Shown here: piece by piece, positions 45,787 through 55,360 of the stretch
Layout: every line of letters begins with the position of its first letter
Numbering within the stretch: the stretch's first letter is position 1
DNA from: Pseudoalteromonas luteoviolacea B = ATCC 29581
GTDB taxonomy: Bacteria > Pseudomonadota > Gammaproteobacteria > Enterobacterales > Alteromonadaceae
Length of the DNA: 64,000 nt
NCBI GenBank assembly: GCA_000333235.1
Contig: CAPN01000051.1
Span: 186,001 to 250,000 of the forward strand
Direction of reading: 5' to 3'
The notes under the pieces: model-generated
The model's database searches: none
What the model was told of the DNA's origin: nothing
The model's input: the letters and a program-made list of their open reading frames with translations, nothing else
Position numbers and translations under genes: made by a program

Positions 45787-47669
45787 TGGAACAGCAATTT
45801 GACTTACTGCTCGACTCAGTTCCCGGTAATAGCGGCGATTATATTACGCATTTGTGCCAAATTGAAAAAGTACGTCCTTGTGATGTTCGACTCGCAGAAT
45901 TTTTAGCAAATGAAAATGAGGACATTAAATTAGTCATATTATTGTTGTTGAATGCAGAGCAAAATCAACATAGCTGCCTTGAACTTGAGCGCTTAAATGA
46001 AGACAATCCCTTTTCACTCAATGAGGAGCAACGTAAAAACGGTTTTGAAGTATTTCCGTTGCGATTAGGGCCAGATCTTTACAATGCTTTGGTAGGTCAC
46101 CCTGCAATTGGTGAAAGTAAACCGTTAGCGTTATTAAATAATAAACTCTATTCCGGTCGAAATGCAGAGTATGAGCGAATCTTAGCCTCTCGATTTCGCG
46201 TGATGGCTTGCACGACGGTTAGCATTGATGAATCGCTGTTGCAAAACTTACTGACTCACTATTTCCCGCACGGTGAAACTGGGGAAATCGATTGGCAAAA
46301 AGTGGCGTGCGCGACGGCAGCGATTAAACGTCTGAGCATTATTACAGGTGGCCCGGGTACTGGCAAAACGACCACGGTAACGAAACTATTGGCTATTTTA
46401 CAGTCTTTGTATAAAAGTGCGCCGCTCAACATAAAAATGGTTGCACCAACCGGTAAAGCAGCCGCTAGGCTGAGCGAATCTATCAAAGCGGCAAAACACA
46501 ATCTTAATTTACCGCTCGAATTGGCCGAAGTAATTCCAGAAGAAGCGAAAACGATTCATCGTTTAATGGGGGTTATTCCCTATTCAAATAAATTTAGGCA
46601 CAACCAAGATAACCCTTTGCATTTAGACGTACTTATTGTGGATGAAGCTTCAATGGTCGATTTATCCATGATGGCCAAATTGGTAAAGGCTCTACCAGCT
46701 CACGCACGATTGATTTTACTAGGAGATAAAGATCAATTGGCTTCGGTAGATACGGGATGTGTCCTTGGTGATTTATGTCAAAACCTTATCTTTGGTCAGA
46801 TCCCAGAAATGTCTTCGATGCATAGCCAAATATTATCTAGATTGTGTGGCATCCCCATATCTAGTTCGGTAGCGAGTAACGGCTTTGTTTTAAAAGATTG
46901 TTTGTCGTTTTTGCAAAAAAGCCACCGTTTCAGCGCGACTAGTGGTATCGGGCAATTAGCCTATGCGATTAATACGAATGATTGGCAACGTTATAGTGAT
47001 TTAGTAAAGCGTGGTTTTGACGATATTGCGATAGCCGAACTCAATCAAGAAAATTACATAAAAATCATTGAGCAAGCTGCAGATGCCTATGAAATATACT
47101 TACGTGCTATTGTGAACAATGAACCTGCTCAATTAATTCACGATTATTTCGGTCGTTACCGATTACTGTGCGCAGTAAAAGAGGGACCTTATGGCACCGA
47201 CGTATTGAATAAACGTATCGAGCAGCGCTTGCTGCAAAGAGGTCTTGTTCGTTTAACGTCGCGATTTTATCTCGGCATGCCAATCATGGTGACACAAAAT
47301 GATTATCAGTTAAAATTATATAATGGCGATATTGGTATTTTGATGTTAGATGAAAGTCATGAGCTTAAAGCCTGCTTTGTAAGTGATTCAGGAGAAGAGC
47401 GTTTTGTTTATCCTGCTCGTTTACCTAAATTTGAACTGGCTTATGTTATGACTATTCATAAGTCACAGGGGTCTGAATTTGACCATACGGCAATTATTTT
47501 ACCCCCAATGCAAAAAGCCCAAGCCGGGATTAATCGACAGCTTTTATACACGGGTGTAACACGAGCTAAAAAACGGCTACAGCTCTGTGCTCAGTCGAAA
47601 GTAGTTCGGCTTGCTATGGCTAGGAGTTTAGCACGCAGCTCCGGGCTTTATGAGCGCTTAGTTGATTAA
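45786..47669 (+). CDS. recD: Exodeoxyribonuclease V subunit RecD
   Basis: A 627-residue superfamily 1B 5'-3' helicase, the fast motor of RecBCD. Walker A is ITGGPGTGKTTTVTKLLA, Walker B VLIVDEASMVDLSMM, then LILLGDKDQLASVDTG and the C-terminal YVMTIHKSQGSEFDHTAIIL and RQLLYTGVTRAKKRLQL blocks. The start overlaps the recB stop by one base, so translation is coupled. The operon ends here; an inverted repeat at 47765-47794 follows. Confidence 0.97.
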   Translation: MEQQFDLLLDSVPGNSGDYITHLCQIEKVRPCDVRLAEFLANENEDIKLVILLLLNAEQNQHSCLELERLNEDNPFSLNEEQRKNGFEVFPLRLGPDLYNALVGHPAIGESKPLALLNNKLYSGRNAEYERILASRFRVMACTTVSIDESLLQNLLTHYFPHGETGEIDWQKVACATAAIKRLSIITGGPGTGKTTTVTKLLAILQSLYKSAPLNIKMVAPTGKAAARLSESIKAAKHNLNLPLELAEVIPEEAKTIHRLMGVIPYSNKFRHNQDNPLHLDVLIVDEASMVDLSMMAKLVKALPAHARLILLGDKDQLASVDTGCVLGDLCQNLIFGQIPEMSSMHSQILSRLCGIPISSSVASNGFVLKDCLSFLQKSHRFSATSGIGQLAYAINTNDWQRYSDLVKRGFDDIAIAELNQENYIKIIEQAADAYEIYLRAIVNNEPAQLIHDYFGRYRLLCAVKEGPYGTDVLNKRIEQRLLQRGLVRLTSRFYLGMPIMVTQNDYQLKLYNGDIGILMLDESHELKACFVSDSGEERFVYPARLPKFELAYVMTIHKSQGSEFDHTAIILPPMQKAQAGINRQLLYTGVTRAKKRLQLCAQSKVVRLAMARSLARSSGLYERLVD

Positions 47670-47764
47670 TGTTTTTGCTTTATCAAAATCAATAACACAA
47701 TATAAACGCCTGTATATTCTTGCTGCAATTATGCAGCTACAAGTGGGTTGGGATTATATGGCAT

Positions 47765-47794
47765 TAACACGTGGTTGATTAAAACCACGTGTTA
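47765..47794. terminator. Perfect 12-bp inverted repeat between convergent recD and amidohydrolase genes
   Basis: TAACACGTGGTT (47765-47776), six-base loop, AACCACGTGTTA (47783-47794). It lacks a T tract but is placed as a shared terminator. Confidence 0.55.
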
Positions 47795-47839
47795 TTGGAA
47801 AAAACGTATTTACTTTTATCATAGAAAAAATAAATGCCA

Positions 47840-49120
47840 TTAGTTTGATTGCAAATAATCAAGTGCGAGTGCCGAGAGAGTTTCTACCCCGATTTTTAGT
47901 GCACTTTCATCAACATAAAAGCGAGGTGAATGGTTGCTCGCTGACTCATCTAATGGCGTATTTTTTGGTGTGATCCCTAAAAAAAAGAATACGCCCGGTG
48001 TTTCCAGCGCGTAATAAGAAAAATCTTCAGCACCAGTAACAAGCGGAATTTCAATCACATTCTTCTCGCCTGCCGCACGTTTTATTGTTGGTAACATTTT
48101 CTCGGTGAGCTCTGGATTATTAATCGTTACAGGGTATCCATGATTGATTTTAACGTGAGCATGAGCACCTTGTGCTTTGGCAACCGTTTGCGCGGTAAAT
48201 GAAAGACGCTCTTTAATATCCGCTCGCATGTCTTGGTCAAAACTACGGATTGTTCCGATCATTTTAACTTCGTCTGGAATAATGTTTGAACGAATTCCAC
48301 CGTTGATCGCGCCATAGGAAATGACTGAGGGCGCTTTTGTAACATCAATTTGGCGTGATGCAATTGTTTGTGTTGCCATGACGACTTGTGCAGCGGCTAC
48401 AATAGGATCTACACCGTCCCAAGGTCTTGAACCGTGGGTTTGTCGACCAGTTAATGTTATTTCAAATGAATCAGCACTTGCCATCAGAGGGCCTTTACGG
48501 TAGCCAATTTGACCTGCATGTAAACGATTGGTTACATGCAAACCGAAAACAGCGTCTGGTTTTTCTTTAAAGATCCCCTCTTTAAGCATTAATGCGGCAC
48601 CGCCTTCTTCTCCTTCAGGCGCACCTTCCTCAGCGGGTTGAAAGATAAACATCACATTTCCAGCTAGGTTAGCTTGTTTTGACTTTAAATAGTGGGCTAC
48701 CCCAAGTAACACAGCCATGTGGTTATCGTGTCCACACGCATGCATTACGCCGACTTCTTGACCGTTAAATGTGGTGGTTTGTTTTGATGCAAAAGGCAAA
48801 TCAACTTGTTCTGTGACTGGTAAGGCATCCATATCTGCTCGGATTGCAACCGTAGGGCCGGGTTTAGCACCTTTGAGTAAAGCCACGATCCCGGTATGGG
48901 CGACACCAGATTGCACTTCTAACTCTAAATGAGCTAATTGAGACAAAATATATTTGCTCGTGTTAAATTCGCGATTACTTAACTCAGGGTATTGATGGAA
49001 ATGACGGCGCCAGTCAATCACCTGGTTTTCTAATTCAGCGGAAATTTTAATTTCATGTGGTGCGCAATACACAAGGGGTGAAAGAAAAAGAACAGCGAAC
49101 AAAACGTGGTACATTTTCAT
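47840..49120 (-). CDS. Exported M20-family amidohydrolase/carboxypeptidase
   Basis: A 426-residue zinc hydrolase of the IAA-amino-acid-hydrolase/HipO/AbgA branch. Residues 1-19 (MKMYHVLFAVLFLSPLVYC) are a signal peptide ending at a cysteine, so it may be a lipoprotein or simply exported. Metal-binding blocks are GVMHACGHDNHMAVLLG, FIFQPAEEGAPEGEEGGA and the C-terminal VTGAEDFSYYALETPG. It cleaves N-acyl or N-aryl amino acids; the exact substrate is unknown. ATG 49120 follows AGGAT. It appears monocistronic and converges with recD. Confidence 0.93.
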   Translation of the reverse strand: MKMYHVLFAVLFLSPLVYCAPHEIKISAELENQVIDWRRHFHQYPELSNREFNTSKYILSQLAHLELEVQSGVAHTGIVALLKGAKPGPTVAIRADMDALPVTEQVDLPFASKQTTTFNGQEVGVMHACGHDNHMAVLLGVAHYLKSKQANLAGNVMFIFQPAEEGAPEGEEGGAALMLKEGIFKEKPDAVFGLHVTNRLHAGQIGYRKGPLMASADSFEITLTGRQTHGSRPWDGVDPIVAAAQVVMATQTIASRQIDVTKAPSVISYGAINGGIRSNIIPDEVKMIGTIRSFDQDMRADIKERLSFTAQTVAKAQGAHAHVKINHGYPVTINNPELTEKMLPTIKRAAGEKNVIEIPLVTGAEDFSYYALETPGVFFFLGITPKNTPLDESASNHSPRFYVDESALKIGVETLSALALDYLQSN

Positions 49121-49355
49121 AGTAGATCCTTTTTTCTTTTAGATTAGTTACTTTGAAAAAATGAAACAAAGACTTTGCGGTGAATGACGAAAAAACGTTC
49201 ACTTTTACACGGTACACCTTGATAGAAGTTTCATATTAAACACGCTAATTAGGGTACTTTGGCCTTTTTAACAGCACCATAAAAATTGACATTCTACGTG
49301 ATAAATCGCTATAACTAATTTAAGTAACTACTCTAATTAAGAAAAGTAAGAAAAA

Positions 49356-49868
49356 ATGAAAACGTTACAGCAACAACTCAGTCAATATGCTTTGTACCAT
49401 CGAGATAAGCGGAATATCGCGACTCACTTTATTGGCATTCCAATGATTGTTTTAGCTATAGTCTATTTGCTTTACTTCCCAATGATGGAAATCGGCCAGT
49501 ATGTGATTACGCCAGCGCTAATCGTTGTTGCGTTGTCGTCAGGTTACTATCTAATCCTGAGTAGATCTTTGGGGTTAGTTATGTCAGTTATTTTAGCATC
49601 GATGTACTATCTCGTTGAATATACAGTCGATATGCTCACCAGTGGGTTTCCTCTCGGTTACCTTGGTTTTGGGGTCGTGCTTTTTATAGTTGGTTGGGTA
49701 TTTCAGTTTGTAGGGCATTATTTTGAAGGAAAGAAACCCGCGTTCGTTGATGATTTAATGGGGTTAGTGATTGGTCCACTCTTTGTGCTAGTAGAAGCGT
49801 TATTTTGTTTAGGTTTATTTAAATCTCTAGAGCATGAGATTATCGAAAGGGCGGGAGCATATCGCTAG
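49356..49868 (+). CDS. Mpo1-like membrane protein (DUF962)
   Basis: A 170-residue protein with about four membrane segments. The N-terminal YALYHRDKRNIATHFIGIPM carries the family's H-x-x-x-R-N-x-x-T-H-x-x-G pattern, and FQFVGHYFEGKKPAFVDD supplies the later histidine and the E-x-x-x-P-A block. The yeast homologue Mpo1 is an iron-dependent dioxygenase in alpha-oxidation of 2-hydroxy fatty acids; the conserved histidines suggest a similar metal site here, but bacterial function is not established. It is a single gene converging with the FHA regulator. Confidence 0.88.
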   Translation: MKTLQQQLSQYALYHRDKRNIATHFIGIPMIVLAIVYLLYFPMMEIGQYVITPALIVVALSSGYYLILSRSLGLVMSVILASMYYLVEYTVDMLTSGFPLGYLGFGVVLFIVGWVFQFVGHYFEGKKPAFVDDLMGLVIGPLFVLVEALFCLGLFKSLEHEIIERAGAYR

Positions 49869-49907
49869 TGTGTTTTTCCACATAAACTGTCGGCTCGTGG
49901 ACAGATG

Positions 49908-49933
49908 AAAAAAGAGCGATAATTGTATCGCTC
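49908..49933 (-). terminator. Rho-independent terminator of the FHA gene (minus strand)
   Basis: Stem arms GAGCGAT (49914-49920) and ATCGCTC (49927-49933). On the minus strand the stem is followed by six T residues (49908-49913). Confidence 0.85.
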
Positions 49934-49953
49934 ATAAAAAAGAAGCGTATTTT

Positions 49954-50910
49954 TTAAAATGTGATCCGATTTTCTAAATGTGCGCCTTTGATGATACTGA
50001 CATCTGGGCAACTTAAACGTACCTTACCAAAGTAACTCTCTAGCATGAAACTTAGGTCAGGTGCACCATGCTCTTGAAGATCAGCGAATTGTTTTCGGGC
50101 CCGATGTAGCATGATGTTCATGTGATTCATTTGAATACCAAGATCTTTTGCAATCTGTTCGCGATATTGCCAACCTTGTAAACTGGATTCTATGTTCGCT
50201 TCTTTGTCTTCAATTCGTCTGCGGGCTAATAATAAGAGTAAATAATGATGTGTTCGAGTGCCCAGATCATACTCAATATTATTTACGAGTAGGCTCAACT
50301 GGGTATTTTCTTCATCTTGGCTTACGTTAAACTTCATTGAACATGGCGCAACGTCGATGTCGGTTTTCATTATTTCAGTCGCTTGATGTTCAGTCGAGCA
50401 AATATAAAGCCATTGTGTCCCAAGTGCTCTTACCATTCCACCATCAAAGAGGGCTTGGCGGTCATTGGTATTGAGGTCTTCAAAGAACCAATAATTGATT
50501 ATTTTATCGTGATAGATAATGTGGCTTGGATCTTGTTCATTAGGAATAACCGTTTGATCGTCTATTTCTATCACTTGCTGTGGTGAAGATTGAGAGATCA
50601 AATACCGACAATTTGTCTCCAGGTTACCAACAACGAATGAATTGTCACCAAGATTAGCAAAATCAATTTTGTCATTGATGCTAAGTGTGTAATTAAGATT
50701 TTTGTCTATCTTTTTGTCGTTTAACCAAACACCATTGGTGCTAACATCTCGTAATAGCCACTTTCCATCGGTGAGTTCGATAATTGCATGATGCCTTGAA
50801 ATCGTGGGCTTGTCGATAATAGTGTCGACACTGACCTTTTGACGTCCAATGGTGTGGTAGCTTTTTAGGTAAATTTTTTCTAGTCTGTTTTCATCGATTA
50901 AATATGCCAT
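49954..50910 (-). CDS. FHA-domain protein with C-terminal winged-helix-like region
   Basis: A 318-residue cytoplasmic protein. Residues 15-85 form a forkhead-associated domain: HTIGRQ, TISRHHAII, WLLRDVSTNGVWLNDKKI, the phosphothreonine-binding pattern G-R / S-R-H / S-T-N-G. Residues 205-290 look like a winged-helix or response-regulator-type DNA-binding domain (THHYLLLLLARRRIED, REQIAKDLGIQMNHMNIMLHRARKQF). This combination suggests a transcription factor tuned by serine/threonine phosphorylation, but no kinase or phosphatase gene is in the window. It is a single gene on its strand. What it regulates is unknown. Confidence 0.85.
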   Translation of the reverse strand: MAYLIDENRLEKIYLKSYHTIGRQKVSVDTIIDKPTISRHHAIIELTDGKWLLRDVSTNGVWLNDKKIDKNLNYTLSINDKIDFANLGDNSFVVGNLETNCRYLISQSSPQQVIEIDDQTVIPNEQDPSHIIYHDKIINYWFFEDLNTNDRQALFDGGMVRALGTQWLYICSTEHQATEIMKTDIDVAPCSMKFNVSQDEENTQLSLLVNNIEYDLGTRTHHYLLLLLARRRIEDKEANIESSLQGWQYREQIAKDLGIQMNHMNIMLHRARKQFADLQEHGAPDLSFMLESYFGKVRLSCPDVSIIKGAHLENRITF

Positions 50911-51297
50911 TGATATTCCTTTGCGGGCAAATGAACGACAAGACCCGATTATTGCAACTGGACATAGCTTATCGTGTTTTTGGTTAGAATTCGATTACAG
51001 TGAATTACACTATTATTAAAATCAGTTTATTGCCTTGCGAATGTCTCTGACTTAAACCATATTTAGACTAAGACAAGCATCGGTTTGGCAATACATCGAA
51101 AACCGAACTTATCTAGACCTCTCTTGCTAATGTGCAGATTTACTAGGTTGTAATGCTATTTAAGTTTCTTGTTTCTACTATTTGTTTTATTTAGTCGACT
51201 GAGTAGTGCGAGATAGGAATTACTTTTAAAGCGTATGTTACTGCCTGTAACAAATATACACTGTGTAGAATCTGCAGCAACGTCATGGAGTATCGCC
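50911..51297. other. Divergent gap between FHA gene and CBS gene
   Basis: This 387-bp AT-rich region (measured to the preferred start of the CBS gene) should hold both promoters. No strong -35/-10 pair, operator or small gene stands out. GTGAATTACAC near 51000 is a weak dyad. Confidence 0.4.
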
Positions 51298-51891
51298 ATG
51301 GGTGAGTTTCAAGCCATAAATACAATAAAGTTAGATAACGTATTTCAATTTTGTGATCATTTAGATTCTGAGCCACTTTCATTGTCCAGTTCTGCGCTTA
51401 AGGTTGTGACAGATTTCACAAGGCGTCTGCCTCAAGTCATTATGAAAGACGTTGATGTTGAGCATGCTTTATTTATGATGGTGAATGGGCACGTGCGTTC
51501 CAAATTAGTGATTGACCACGATGATACTTTTCTAGGTGTCGTAACGGCAAAAGATCTGACAGGACGAAAAGTGTTAGCGACCGCTCAGAAAAGAAATGTT
51601 AGTCGAGACGACATAACAGTAGAAGATGTGATGACAAAACGTAGTGAGTTGCAGGCTATGCCTTATAAGTTGGTCGAAACGGCAAAAATTGGTGATGTAT
51701 TAGAAACATTACGAGAGCTTGGACAGCAACATGTGTTATTAGTGGGTGATAAGGGAGCATTGCGCGGTATGATCTCGGCTGCTGACATTGCAAGGGCATT
51801 ACATATGCCTGTAAACATTTTAGAACACGCAAGATCATTTAAGGCAATATTTGAAATTATTCACGATCATGATGAAATAGACACCTTTTAA
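51298..51891 (+). CDS. CBS-domain-pair protein
   Basis: A 197-residue cytoplasmic protein with two CBS motifs: residues 45-105 (PQVIMKDVDVEHALFMMVNGHVRSKL...GVVTAKDLTG) and residues 120-180 (TVEDVMTK...IGDVLETLRELGQQHVLLV...RGMISAADIARAL). Paired CBS domains form a Bateman module that binds adenosyl nucleotides and usually controls a partner enzyme or transporter. An ATG at 51235 is in frame and adds 21 residues, but GGAG seven bases before ATG 51298 favours the shorter form. No partner gene is adjacent; it may act in trans. Confidence 0.88.
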   Translation: MGEFQAINTIKLDNVFQFCDHLDSEPLSLSSSALKVVTDFTRRLPQVIMKDVDVEHALFMMVNGHVRSKLVIDHDDTFLGVVTAKDLTGRKVLATAQKRNVSRDDITVEDVMTKRSELQAMPYKLVETAKIGDVLETLRELGQQHVLLVGDKGALRGMISAADIARALHMPVNILEHARSFKAIFEIIHDHDEIDTF

Positions 51892-52257
51892 ATGAACGAT
51901 TATCTTGCGTAACGCCAGCACAACTTGCTCAGTGGGAGCTCCAAGGTGTTTTCACTACGTTGTTCCGCTAATCGGAATAGTGCTTTTACACTTCTGTATT
52001 AGCGTGCCTAGTATTGAAAATACGGTGAAGTTCTGAATCAAGCTTCTTCAAGTTGTTGGGATAGGCATTGATGTAAAGTATGGAATCCTTTTATAGGAAA
52101 AACTAAACATCACATTATACTTGTTTCCTTAAAGTATCCGCGCATTCTGTTCATTTCTGTCAGGAGAAGCCACAGAAGAAAATCATCTTGACCGTGACTT
52201 TTCGACATTCATTGAACTAAATGAACTGTTCAAAATGTGGGAACTTGAGATACCTCG
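51892..52257. other. Gap between CBS gene and M14 peptidase gene, no gene recognised
   Basis: Both genes converge on this 366-bp gap. I see no clear terminator. A stretch of 50 codons without stop (52133-52285, +) reads like protein (…FIELNELFKMWELEIPRYLR) but lacks a start codon and a recognisable family; it could be a relic. Confidence 0.4.
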
Positions 52258-53160
52258 TTATTTGAGAAAATTGAGTGCACCTTGAATTGCTGCGACTTGA
52301 CCATCGATACAGTTTTCGGGCGTTGCCGTTTTACTGTCAGGGTAGACTTCTGTCGTAGTTACAAAAGGGGCGTTAGTTAAACCCATACATAAACCTAACT
52401 TTGTTCCATCGTAGTTAATTACACCTTCTTGTTCAAGTTCAACACCTATCAGTTTATTCTCATTATCCGCGGGTGCAATGTGCGTGACTTTACGCACTTG
52501 AGCGATGATTGCTTTTTGGAAATCGGGTTGTGGTTTTTGTGTGTGTCCTACCAGGTAAAAGCCATCTGGAATATTCCAATTTTGATTTGTTTTACCATCA
52601 CGGGCAGCAAGGGCTGGGCGAAACTCACTATTATCGGTATCCGTTGTCTCGTGTAAGTCTACGTGAACGAGAAACTCAACCCCTAGCTTTTCGAGGTATT
52701 CTTGTAAAAGTGCGGACTCGGGTGCTGGGCTATTTTTATAAAATGAACGATTAGGGTCGATAGCCATTGGATTCCAACGGTTTATCGTTTCATAGCCCCA
52801 TGGACTCACGCAAGGCACTACAACAAGGTTAAAGTGCTGTTCATAGGCTTTTCCGTCTCGAGACAAAAAGGCTAACGCGCCATGTACGCCACTTGTCTCG
52901 TAACCATGTACACCTCCAGTGATTAAAACACATGGTTTTTGATTATCCCAACTCTTTGACTTTAATAAAAATAATGGGAAAATTTTATCATAGCCCAGTT
53001 GGCCATATTCGACGCAATCAAACTGATCTTTTAAAGCCTCGATTTGAGTAATGACATCGTCTTGATAGCATCGTTTAGTGGTTTGTAATTTTAGCCAAGC
53101 TTGTTTGTGTTTTTCGAGCCAAGGTTGACCTGGTTCGCCAATAGGATAAATAGTAGTCAT
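52258..53160 (-). CDS. M14-family metallocarboxypeptidase / aspartoacylase-like protein
   Basis: A 300-residue zinc peptidase-like protein. TGGVHGYETSG gives the H-x-x-E zinc pair (H85, E88), VHVDLHETTD the later zinc histidine, and VTTTEVYPD a glutamate in the place of the catalytic base. The succinylglutamate desuccinylase/aspartoacylase and M14 carboxypeptidase families share this pattern. The frame extends 26 codons upstream with a hydrophobic start, but ATG 53160 gives a natural N terminus (MTTIYPIGEPGQPW), so it is probably cytoplasmic. Substrate unknown: an N-acyl amino acid or a C-terminal residue. It seems to be a single gene. Confidence 0.85.
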   Translation of the reverse strand: MTTIYPIGEPGQPWLEKHKQAWLKLQTTKRCYQDDVITQIEALKDQFDCVEYGQLGYDKIFPLFLLKSKSWDNQKPCVLITGGVHGYETSGVHGALAFLSRDGKAYEQHFNLVVVPCVSPWGYETINRWNPMAIDPNRSFYKNSPAPESALLQEYLEKLGVEFLVHVDLHETTDTDNSEFRPALAARDGKTNQNWNIPDGFYLVGHTQKPQPDFQKAIIAQVRKVTHIAPADNENKLIGVELEQEGVINYDGTKLGLCMGLTNAPFVTTTEVYPDSKTATPENCIDGQVAAIQGALNFLK

Positions 53161-53305
53161 AGCTGATCCGTTGTTCATGTTTATTATTTTAATCTTGCTC
53201 GTGATGGCAAGAATAAGGAAAGAGGTTCGCTTAATCAAACCTCAAAATAGTACATTAAGGATACCAGTTTGCTATGAAACCGAATATTGAGTAGCAGTAA
53301 AAATG

Positions 53306-53740
53306 TTAAATGGAGTAGCCGATTGTCCTAAGGATAGCTAATTGCTTTTTGCAAGGGTTAAAGGCGAAGAATAATAATGTTTTTTGCTGCAGTGAAACAC
53401 GAGTAATCTTTAAACCAAGGAATGAATGAACTTTTACCGCAGTGATCTGTTCAGCAAGTACATATCGTCGTTGGCCAAACGCATTAATATAAAAAAGCCC
53501 TTGTGCACAAAAAACAGCTTTGCGTTGACCTGAGACACTCAAACTTAAGTGAAATGCACAAAATAGTACAATAATTAATGCAATAAAAAGTTCAAAATGA
53601 TTGAAACTTGACGACGATAAATTGAAAGACAAAGCGCCAAAACCCCAAATTAAAGACGCTAAAAGGCAAAGGGTAATATAAAACGATTTATTGATACTAA
53701 GTGGTAACTCTCTCATTTCTAACATCCATTTTGTATTCAT
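53306..53740 (-). CDS. Small membrane protein, YgfX-like layout
   Basis: A 144-residue protein with two adjacent membrane segments (SFYITLCLLASLIWGFGALSF and FELFIALIIVLFCAFHLSLSV), followed by a soluble tail with alternating beta-like stretches (AVFCAQGLFYINAFGQRRYVL, TRVSLQQKTLLFF). This hairpin-plus-tail layout resembles YgfX/CptA, but the sequence match is not strong enough to claim it, and the usual partner sdhE is not beside it. The start is uncertain among three in-frame ATGs; 53740 is the longest. Confidence 0.55.
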   Translation of the reverse strand: MNTKWMLEMRELPLSINKSFYITLCLLASLIWGFGALSFNLSSSSFNHFELFIALIIVLFCAFHLSLSVSGQRKAVFCAQGLFYINAFGQRRYVLAEQITAVKVHSFLGLKITRVSLQQKTLLFFAFNPCKKQLAILRTIGYSI

Positions 53741-53820
53741 GTGTTGAAGATAGCGAAACAAAATGGAGGAAATATGGAGACTTTACTTCTTAGTCTTTTA
53801 AGCACTGTCCGTTTCGTTGT

Positions 53821-54684
53821 TTAGTGAGAAATAACGCGCCAAGCGTCTACTTGATCGTTCAAAAAACCACACTCAGTATAAGCTTTTTCAATGAAGGATG
53901 TTTGGCGAAGTATTTTTAGGCCGCTTTGTAACGCTTCAAAAGTGGTTTTACCGAGAGGGTGTTGCTTGGCTACAACAAAGTGACGACTGTCTTTCAGTGC
54001 AACTTTAATATTTGGGATTGCTTGAATTAGATACCCATCTCCTTGGTATTGATAGGGAGGATTTGAGGTAAAAGGGACTAGCATGATATCCACCCAACCT
54101 CGCGAGACCATTTTTGCCATGACAATCCAATCAGATTCATCGATAAGTTCTTTCGGTGTCAAGGCATTAATCGTCTTCCAATCCGCATGCCAGGCACTAC
54201 TGGTCACAATACTGACGTTTGAAAAATCATTACTAATTTTATTTTGTAGTGTAGTTATATGTTTTGGCGAGGCAAACACACCGGCAAAATACTCGTTTTC
54301 TCTTATTAGGGGATCAGAGATGAAAACGTTGTCGGCATACTGTTTTGCATCTTCTAGCCAAATTGTGTCAAAACTGACTAGCAACAAGCCCTCGTTCAAT
54401 AGTTTTAGATTTCTTGCATCGTAATTTCCTAATTCAAACGTAAACTCTACACTTAGACCACCTAATTTAAGTGCGCGTTGAACCAAAATAAAGTCAACCA
54501 CATCTCGCTGACAATTAGGATGCTTAAAAGACTCGATTGTCATCGGCGTTTCATTCCCTAAAACCGCTTGTGCATACTCAAAAATATCTTTTTCAACGGT
54601 AATTGACGTTACGCTAGCAACAGTGGCACTCGAAAAGGTCATGAGTATTAAAAGACTGCAACTACAATTTATGTATTTGGTCAT
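53821..54684 (-). CDS. Periplasmic solute-binding-like protein (SBP_bac_3 type)
   Basis: A 287-residue exported protein. Residues 1-23 (MTKYINCSCSLLILMTFSSA) are a signal peptide. The rest matches the bacterial extracellular solute-binding family 3 fold as found in orphan marine proteins: LVQRALKLGGLSVEFTFELG, GLLLVSFDTIWLED, VFISDPLIRENEYFAGVFAS, DWIVMAKMVSRGWVDIMLVPF. No ABC permease or ATPase is nearby, so it is either an orphan sensor-like protein or serves a distant partner. ATG 54684 is preferred to an upstream in-frame start 12 codons earlier because it begins the signal peptide. Confidence 0.75.
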   Translation of the reverse strand: MTKYINCSCSLLILMTFSSATVASVTSITVEKDIFEYAQAVLGNETPMTIESFKHPNCQRDVVDFILVQRALKLGGLSVEFTFELGNYDARNLKLLNEGLLLVSFDTIWLEDAKQYADNVFISDPLIRENEYFAGVFASPKHITTLQNKISNDFSNVSIVTSSAWHADWKTINALTPKELIDESDWIVMAKMVSRGWVDIMLVPFTSNPPYQYQGDGYLIQAIPNIKVALKDSRHFVVAKQHPLGKTTFEALQSGLKILRQTSFIEKAYTECGFLNDQVDAWRVISH

Positions 54685-54964
54685 AACACACCAGTCGACA
54701 CGATGGCCACGTGTAAACAACTTTTTTTATCATAGGGAAGTTATTTAAAAGCGCCTCGTATTTTCTATAGAACAAGTGAAGTAGGTTTCATTATTAAGTG
54801 TAGAGGGAAATTCAGAATCTCGCCTGTTTTAGCATCGGTTGAAAAATCATCATGTATAAAAGGATTTATAAATGTAAAAAAAATGCTATAAATTCTGGGT
54901 TTTATTCAACGTGAAATATAAGTGCCTACAGAATGTGACCGTTATTGATTAGGGATGAATAGAG

Positions 54965-55306
54965 ATGAAATTTGAACAACTGCTTACTAATTTCGATCGT
55001 GGCTTGTGTGTGAAACAATTACAAAATGAGGCTTTTGTTGAATTAGCTGTTCTCGCAAATACGCAGACAATGATTGATTTGGCGGAATTTAATTCATTGT
55101 TATCAATATTAAGTTGGAACAATGAGATCCTCATGACAGATTTCATGGAAAACACGAAAGTGAAGCAAGCTCGTTTGCAACATGAAGACGAAATCCTAAG
55201 TTATATAAATGAACGCTACAGACTCATTTTTGATGAACCGTTAAAATCTCACTTAGCCCACTTAATTTCCTTATTTGAGTCAAAACGTCACCTTATTGAT
55301 AGTTAG
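54965..55306 (+). CDS. Hypothetical helical protein
   Basis: A 113-residue acidic, leucine-rich protein, predicted all-helical and cytoplasmic (no signal or membrane segment). I do not recognise a family; the block LAVLANTQTMIDLAEFNSLL is faintly reminiscent of TerB-like helices, not enough to name it. The start ATG 54965 has GAGATG and AGGGATGA upstream as possible ribosome sites. It converges with yfcH and is preceded by a 280-bp gap in which I see nothing but AT-rich sequence. Confidence 0.6.
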   Translation: MKFEQLLTNFDRGLCVKQLQNEAFVELAVLANTQTMIDLAEFNSLLSILSWNNEILMTDFMENTKVKQARLQHEDEILSYINERYRLIFDEPLKSHLAHLISLFESKRHLIDS

Positions 55307-55360
55307 AGGGCTATTCGTTCGATAAAAGGGACGGCAAGCAGTTGGTAAAGTGTTATTTAT

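Noticed and set aside
52133..52285. Protein-like open stretch of 50 codons after the CBS gene
   Set aside because: No start codon in a usable place, no recognisable family, partly antisense to the M14 gene; could be chance or a relic.
54083..54424. 113-codon + strand frame opposite the solute-binding-like gene
   Set aside because: Antisense to a gene with a signal peptide and family blocks; no ribosome site.
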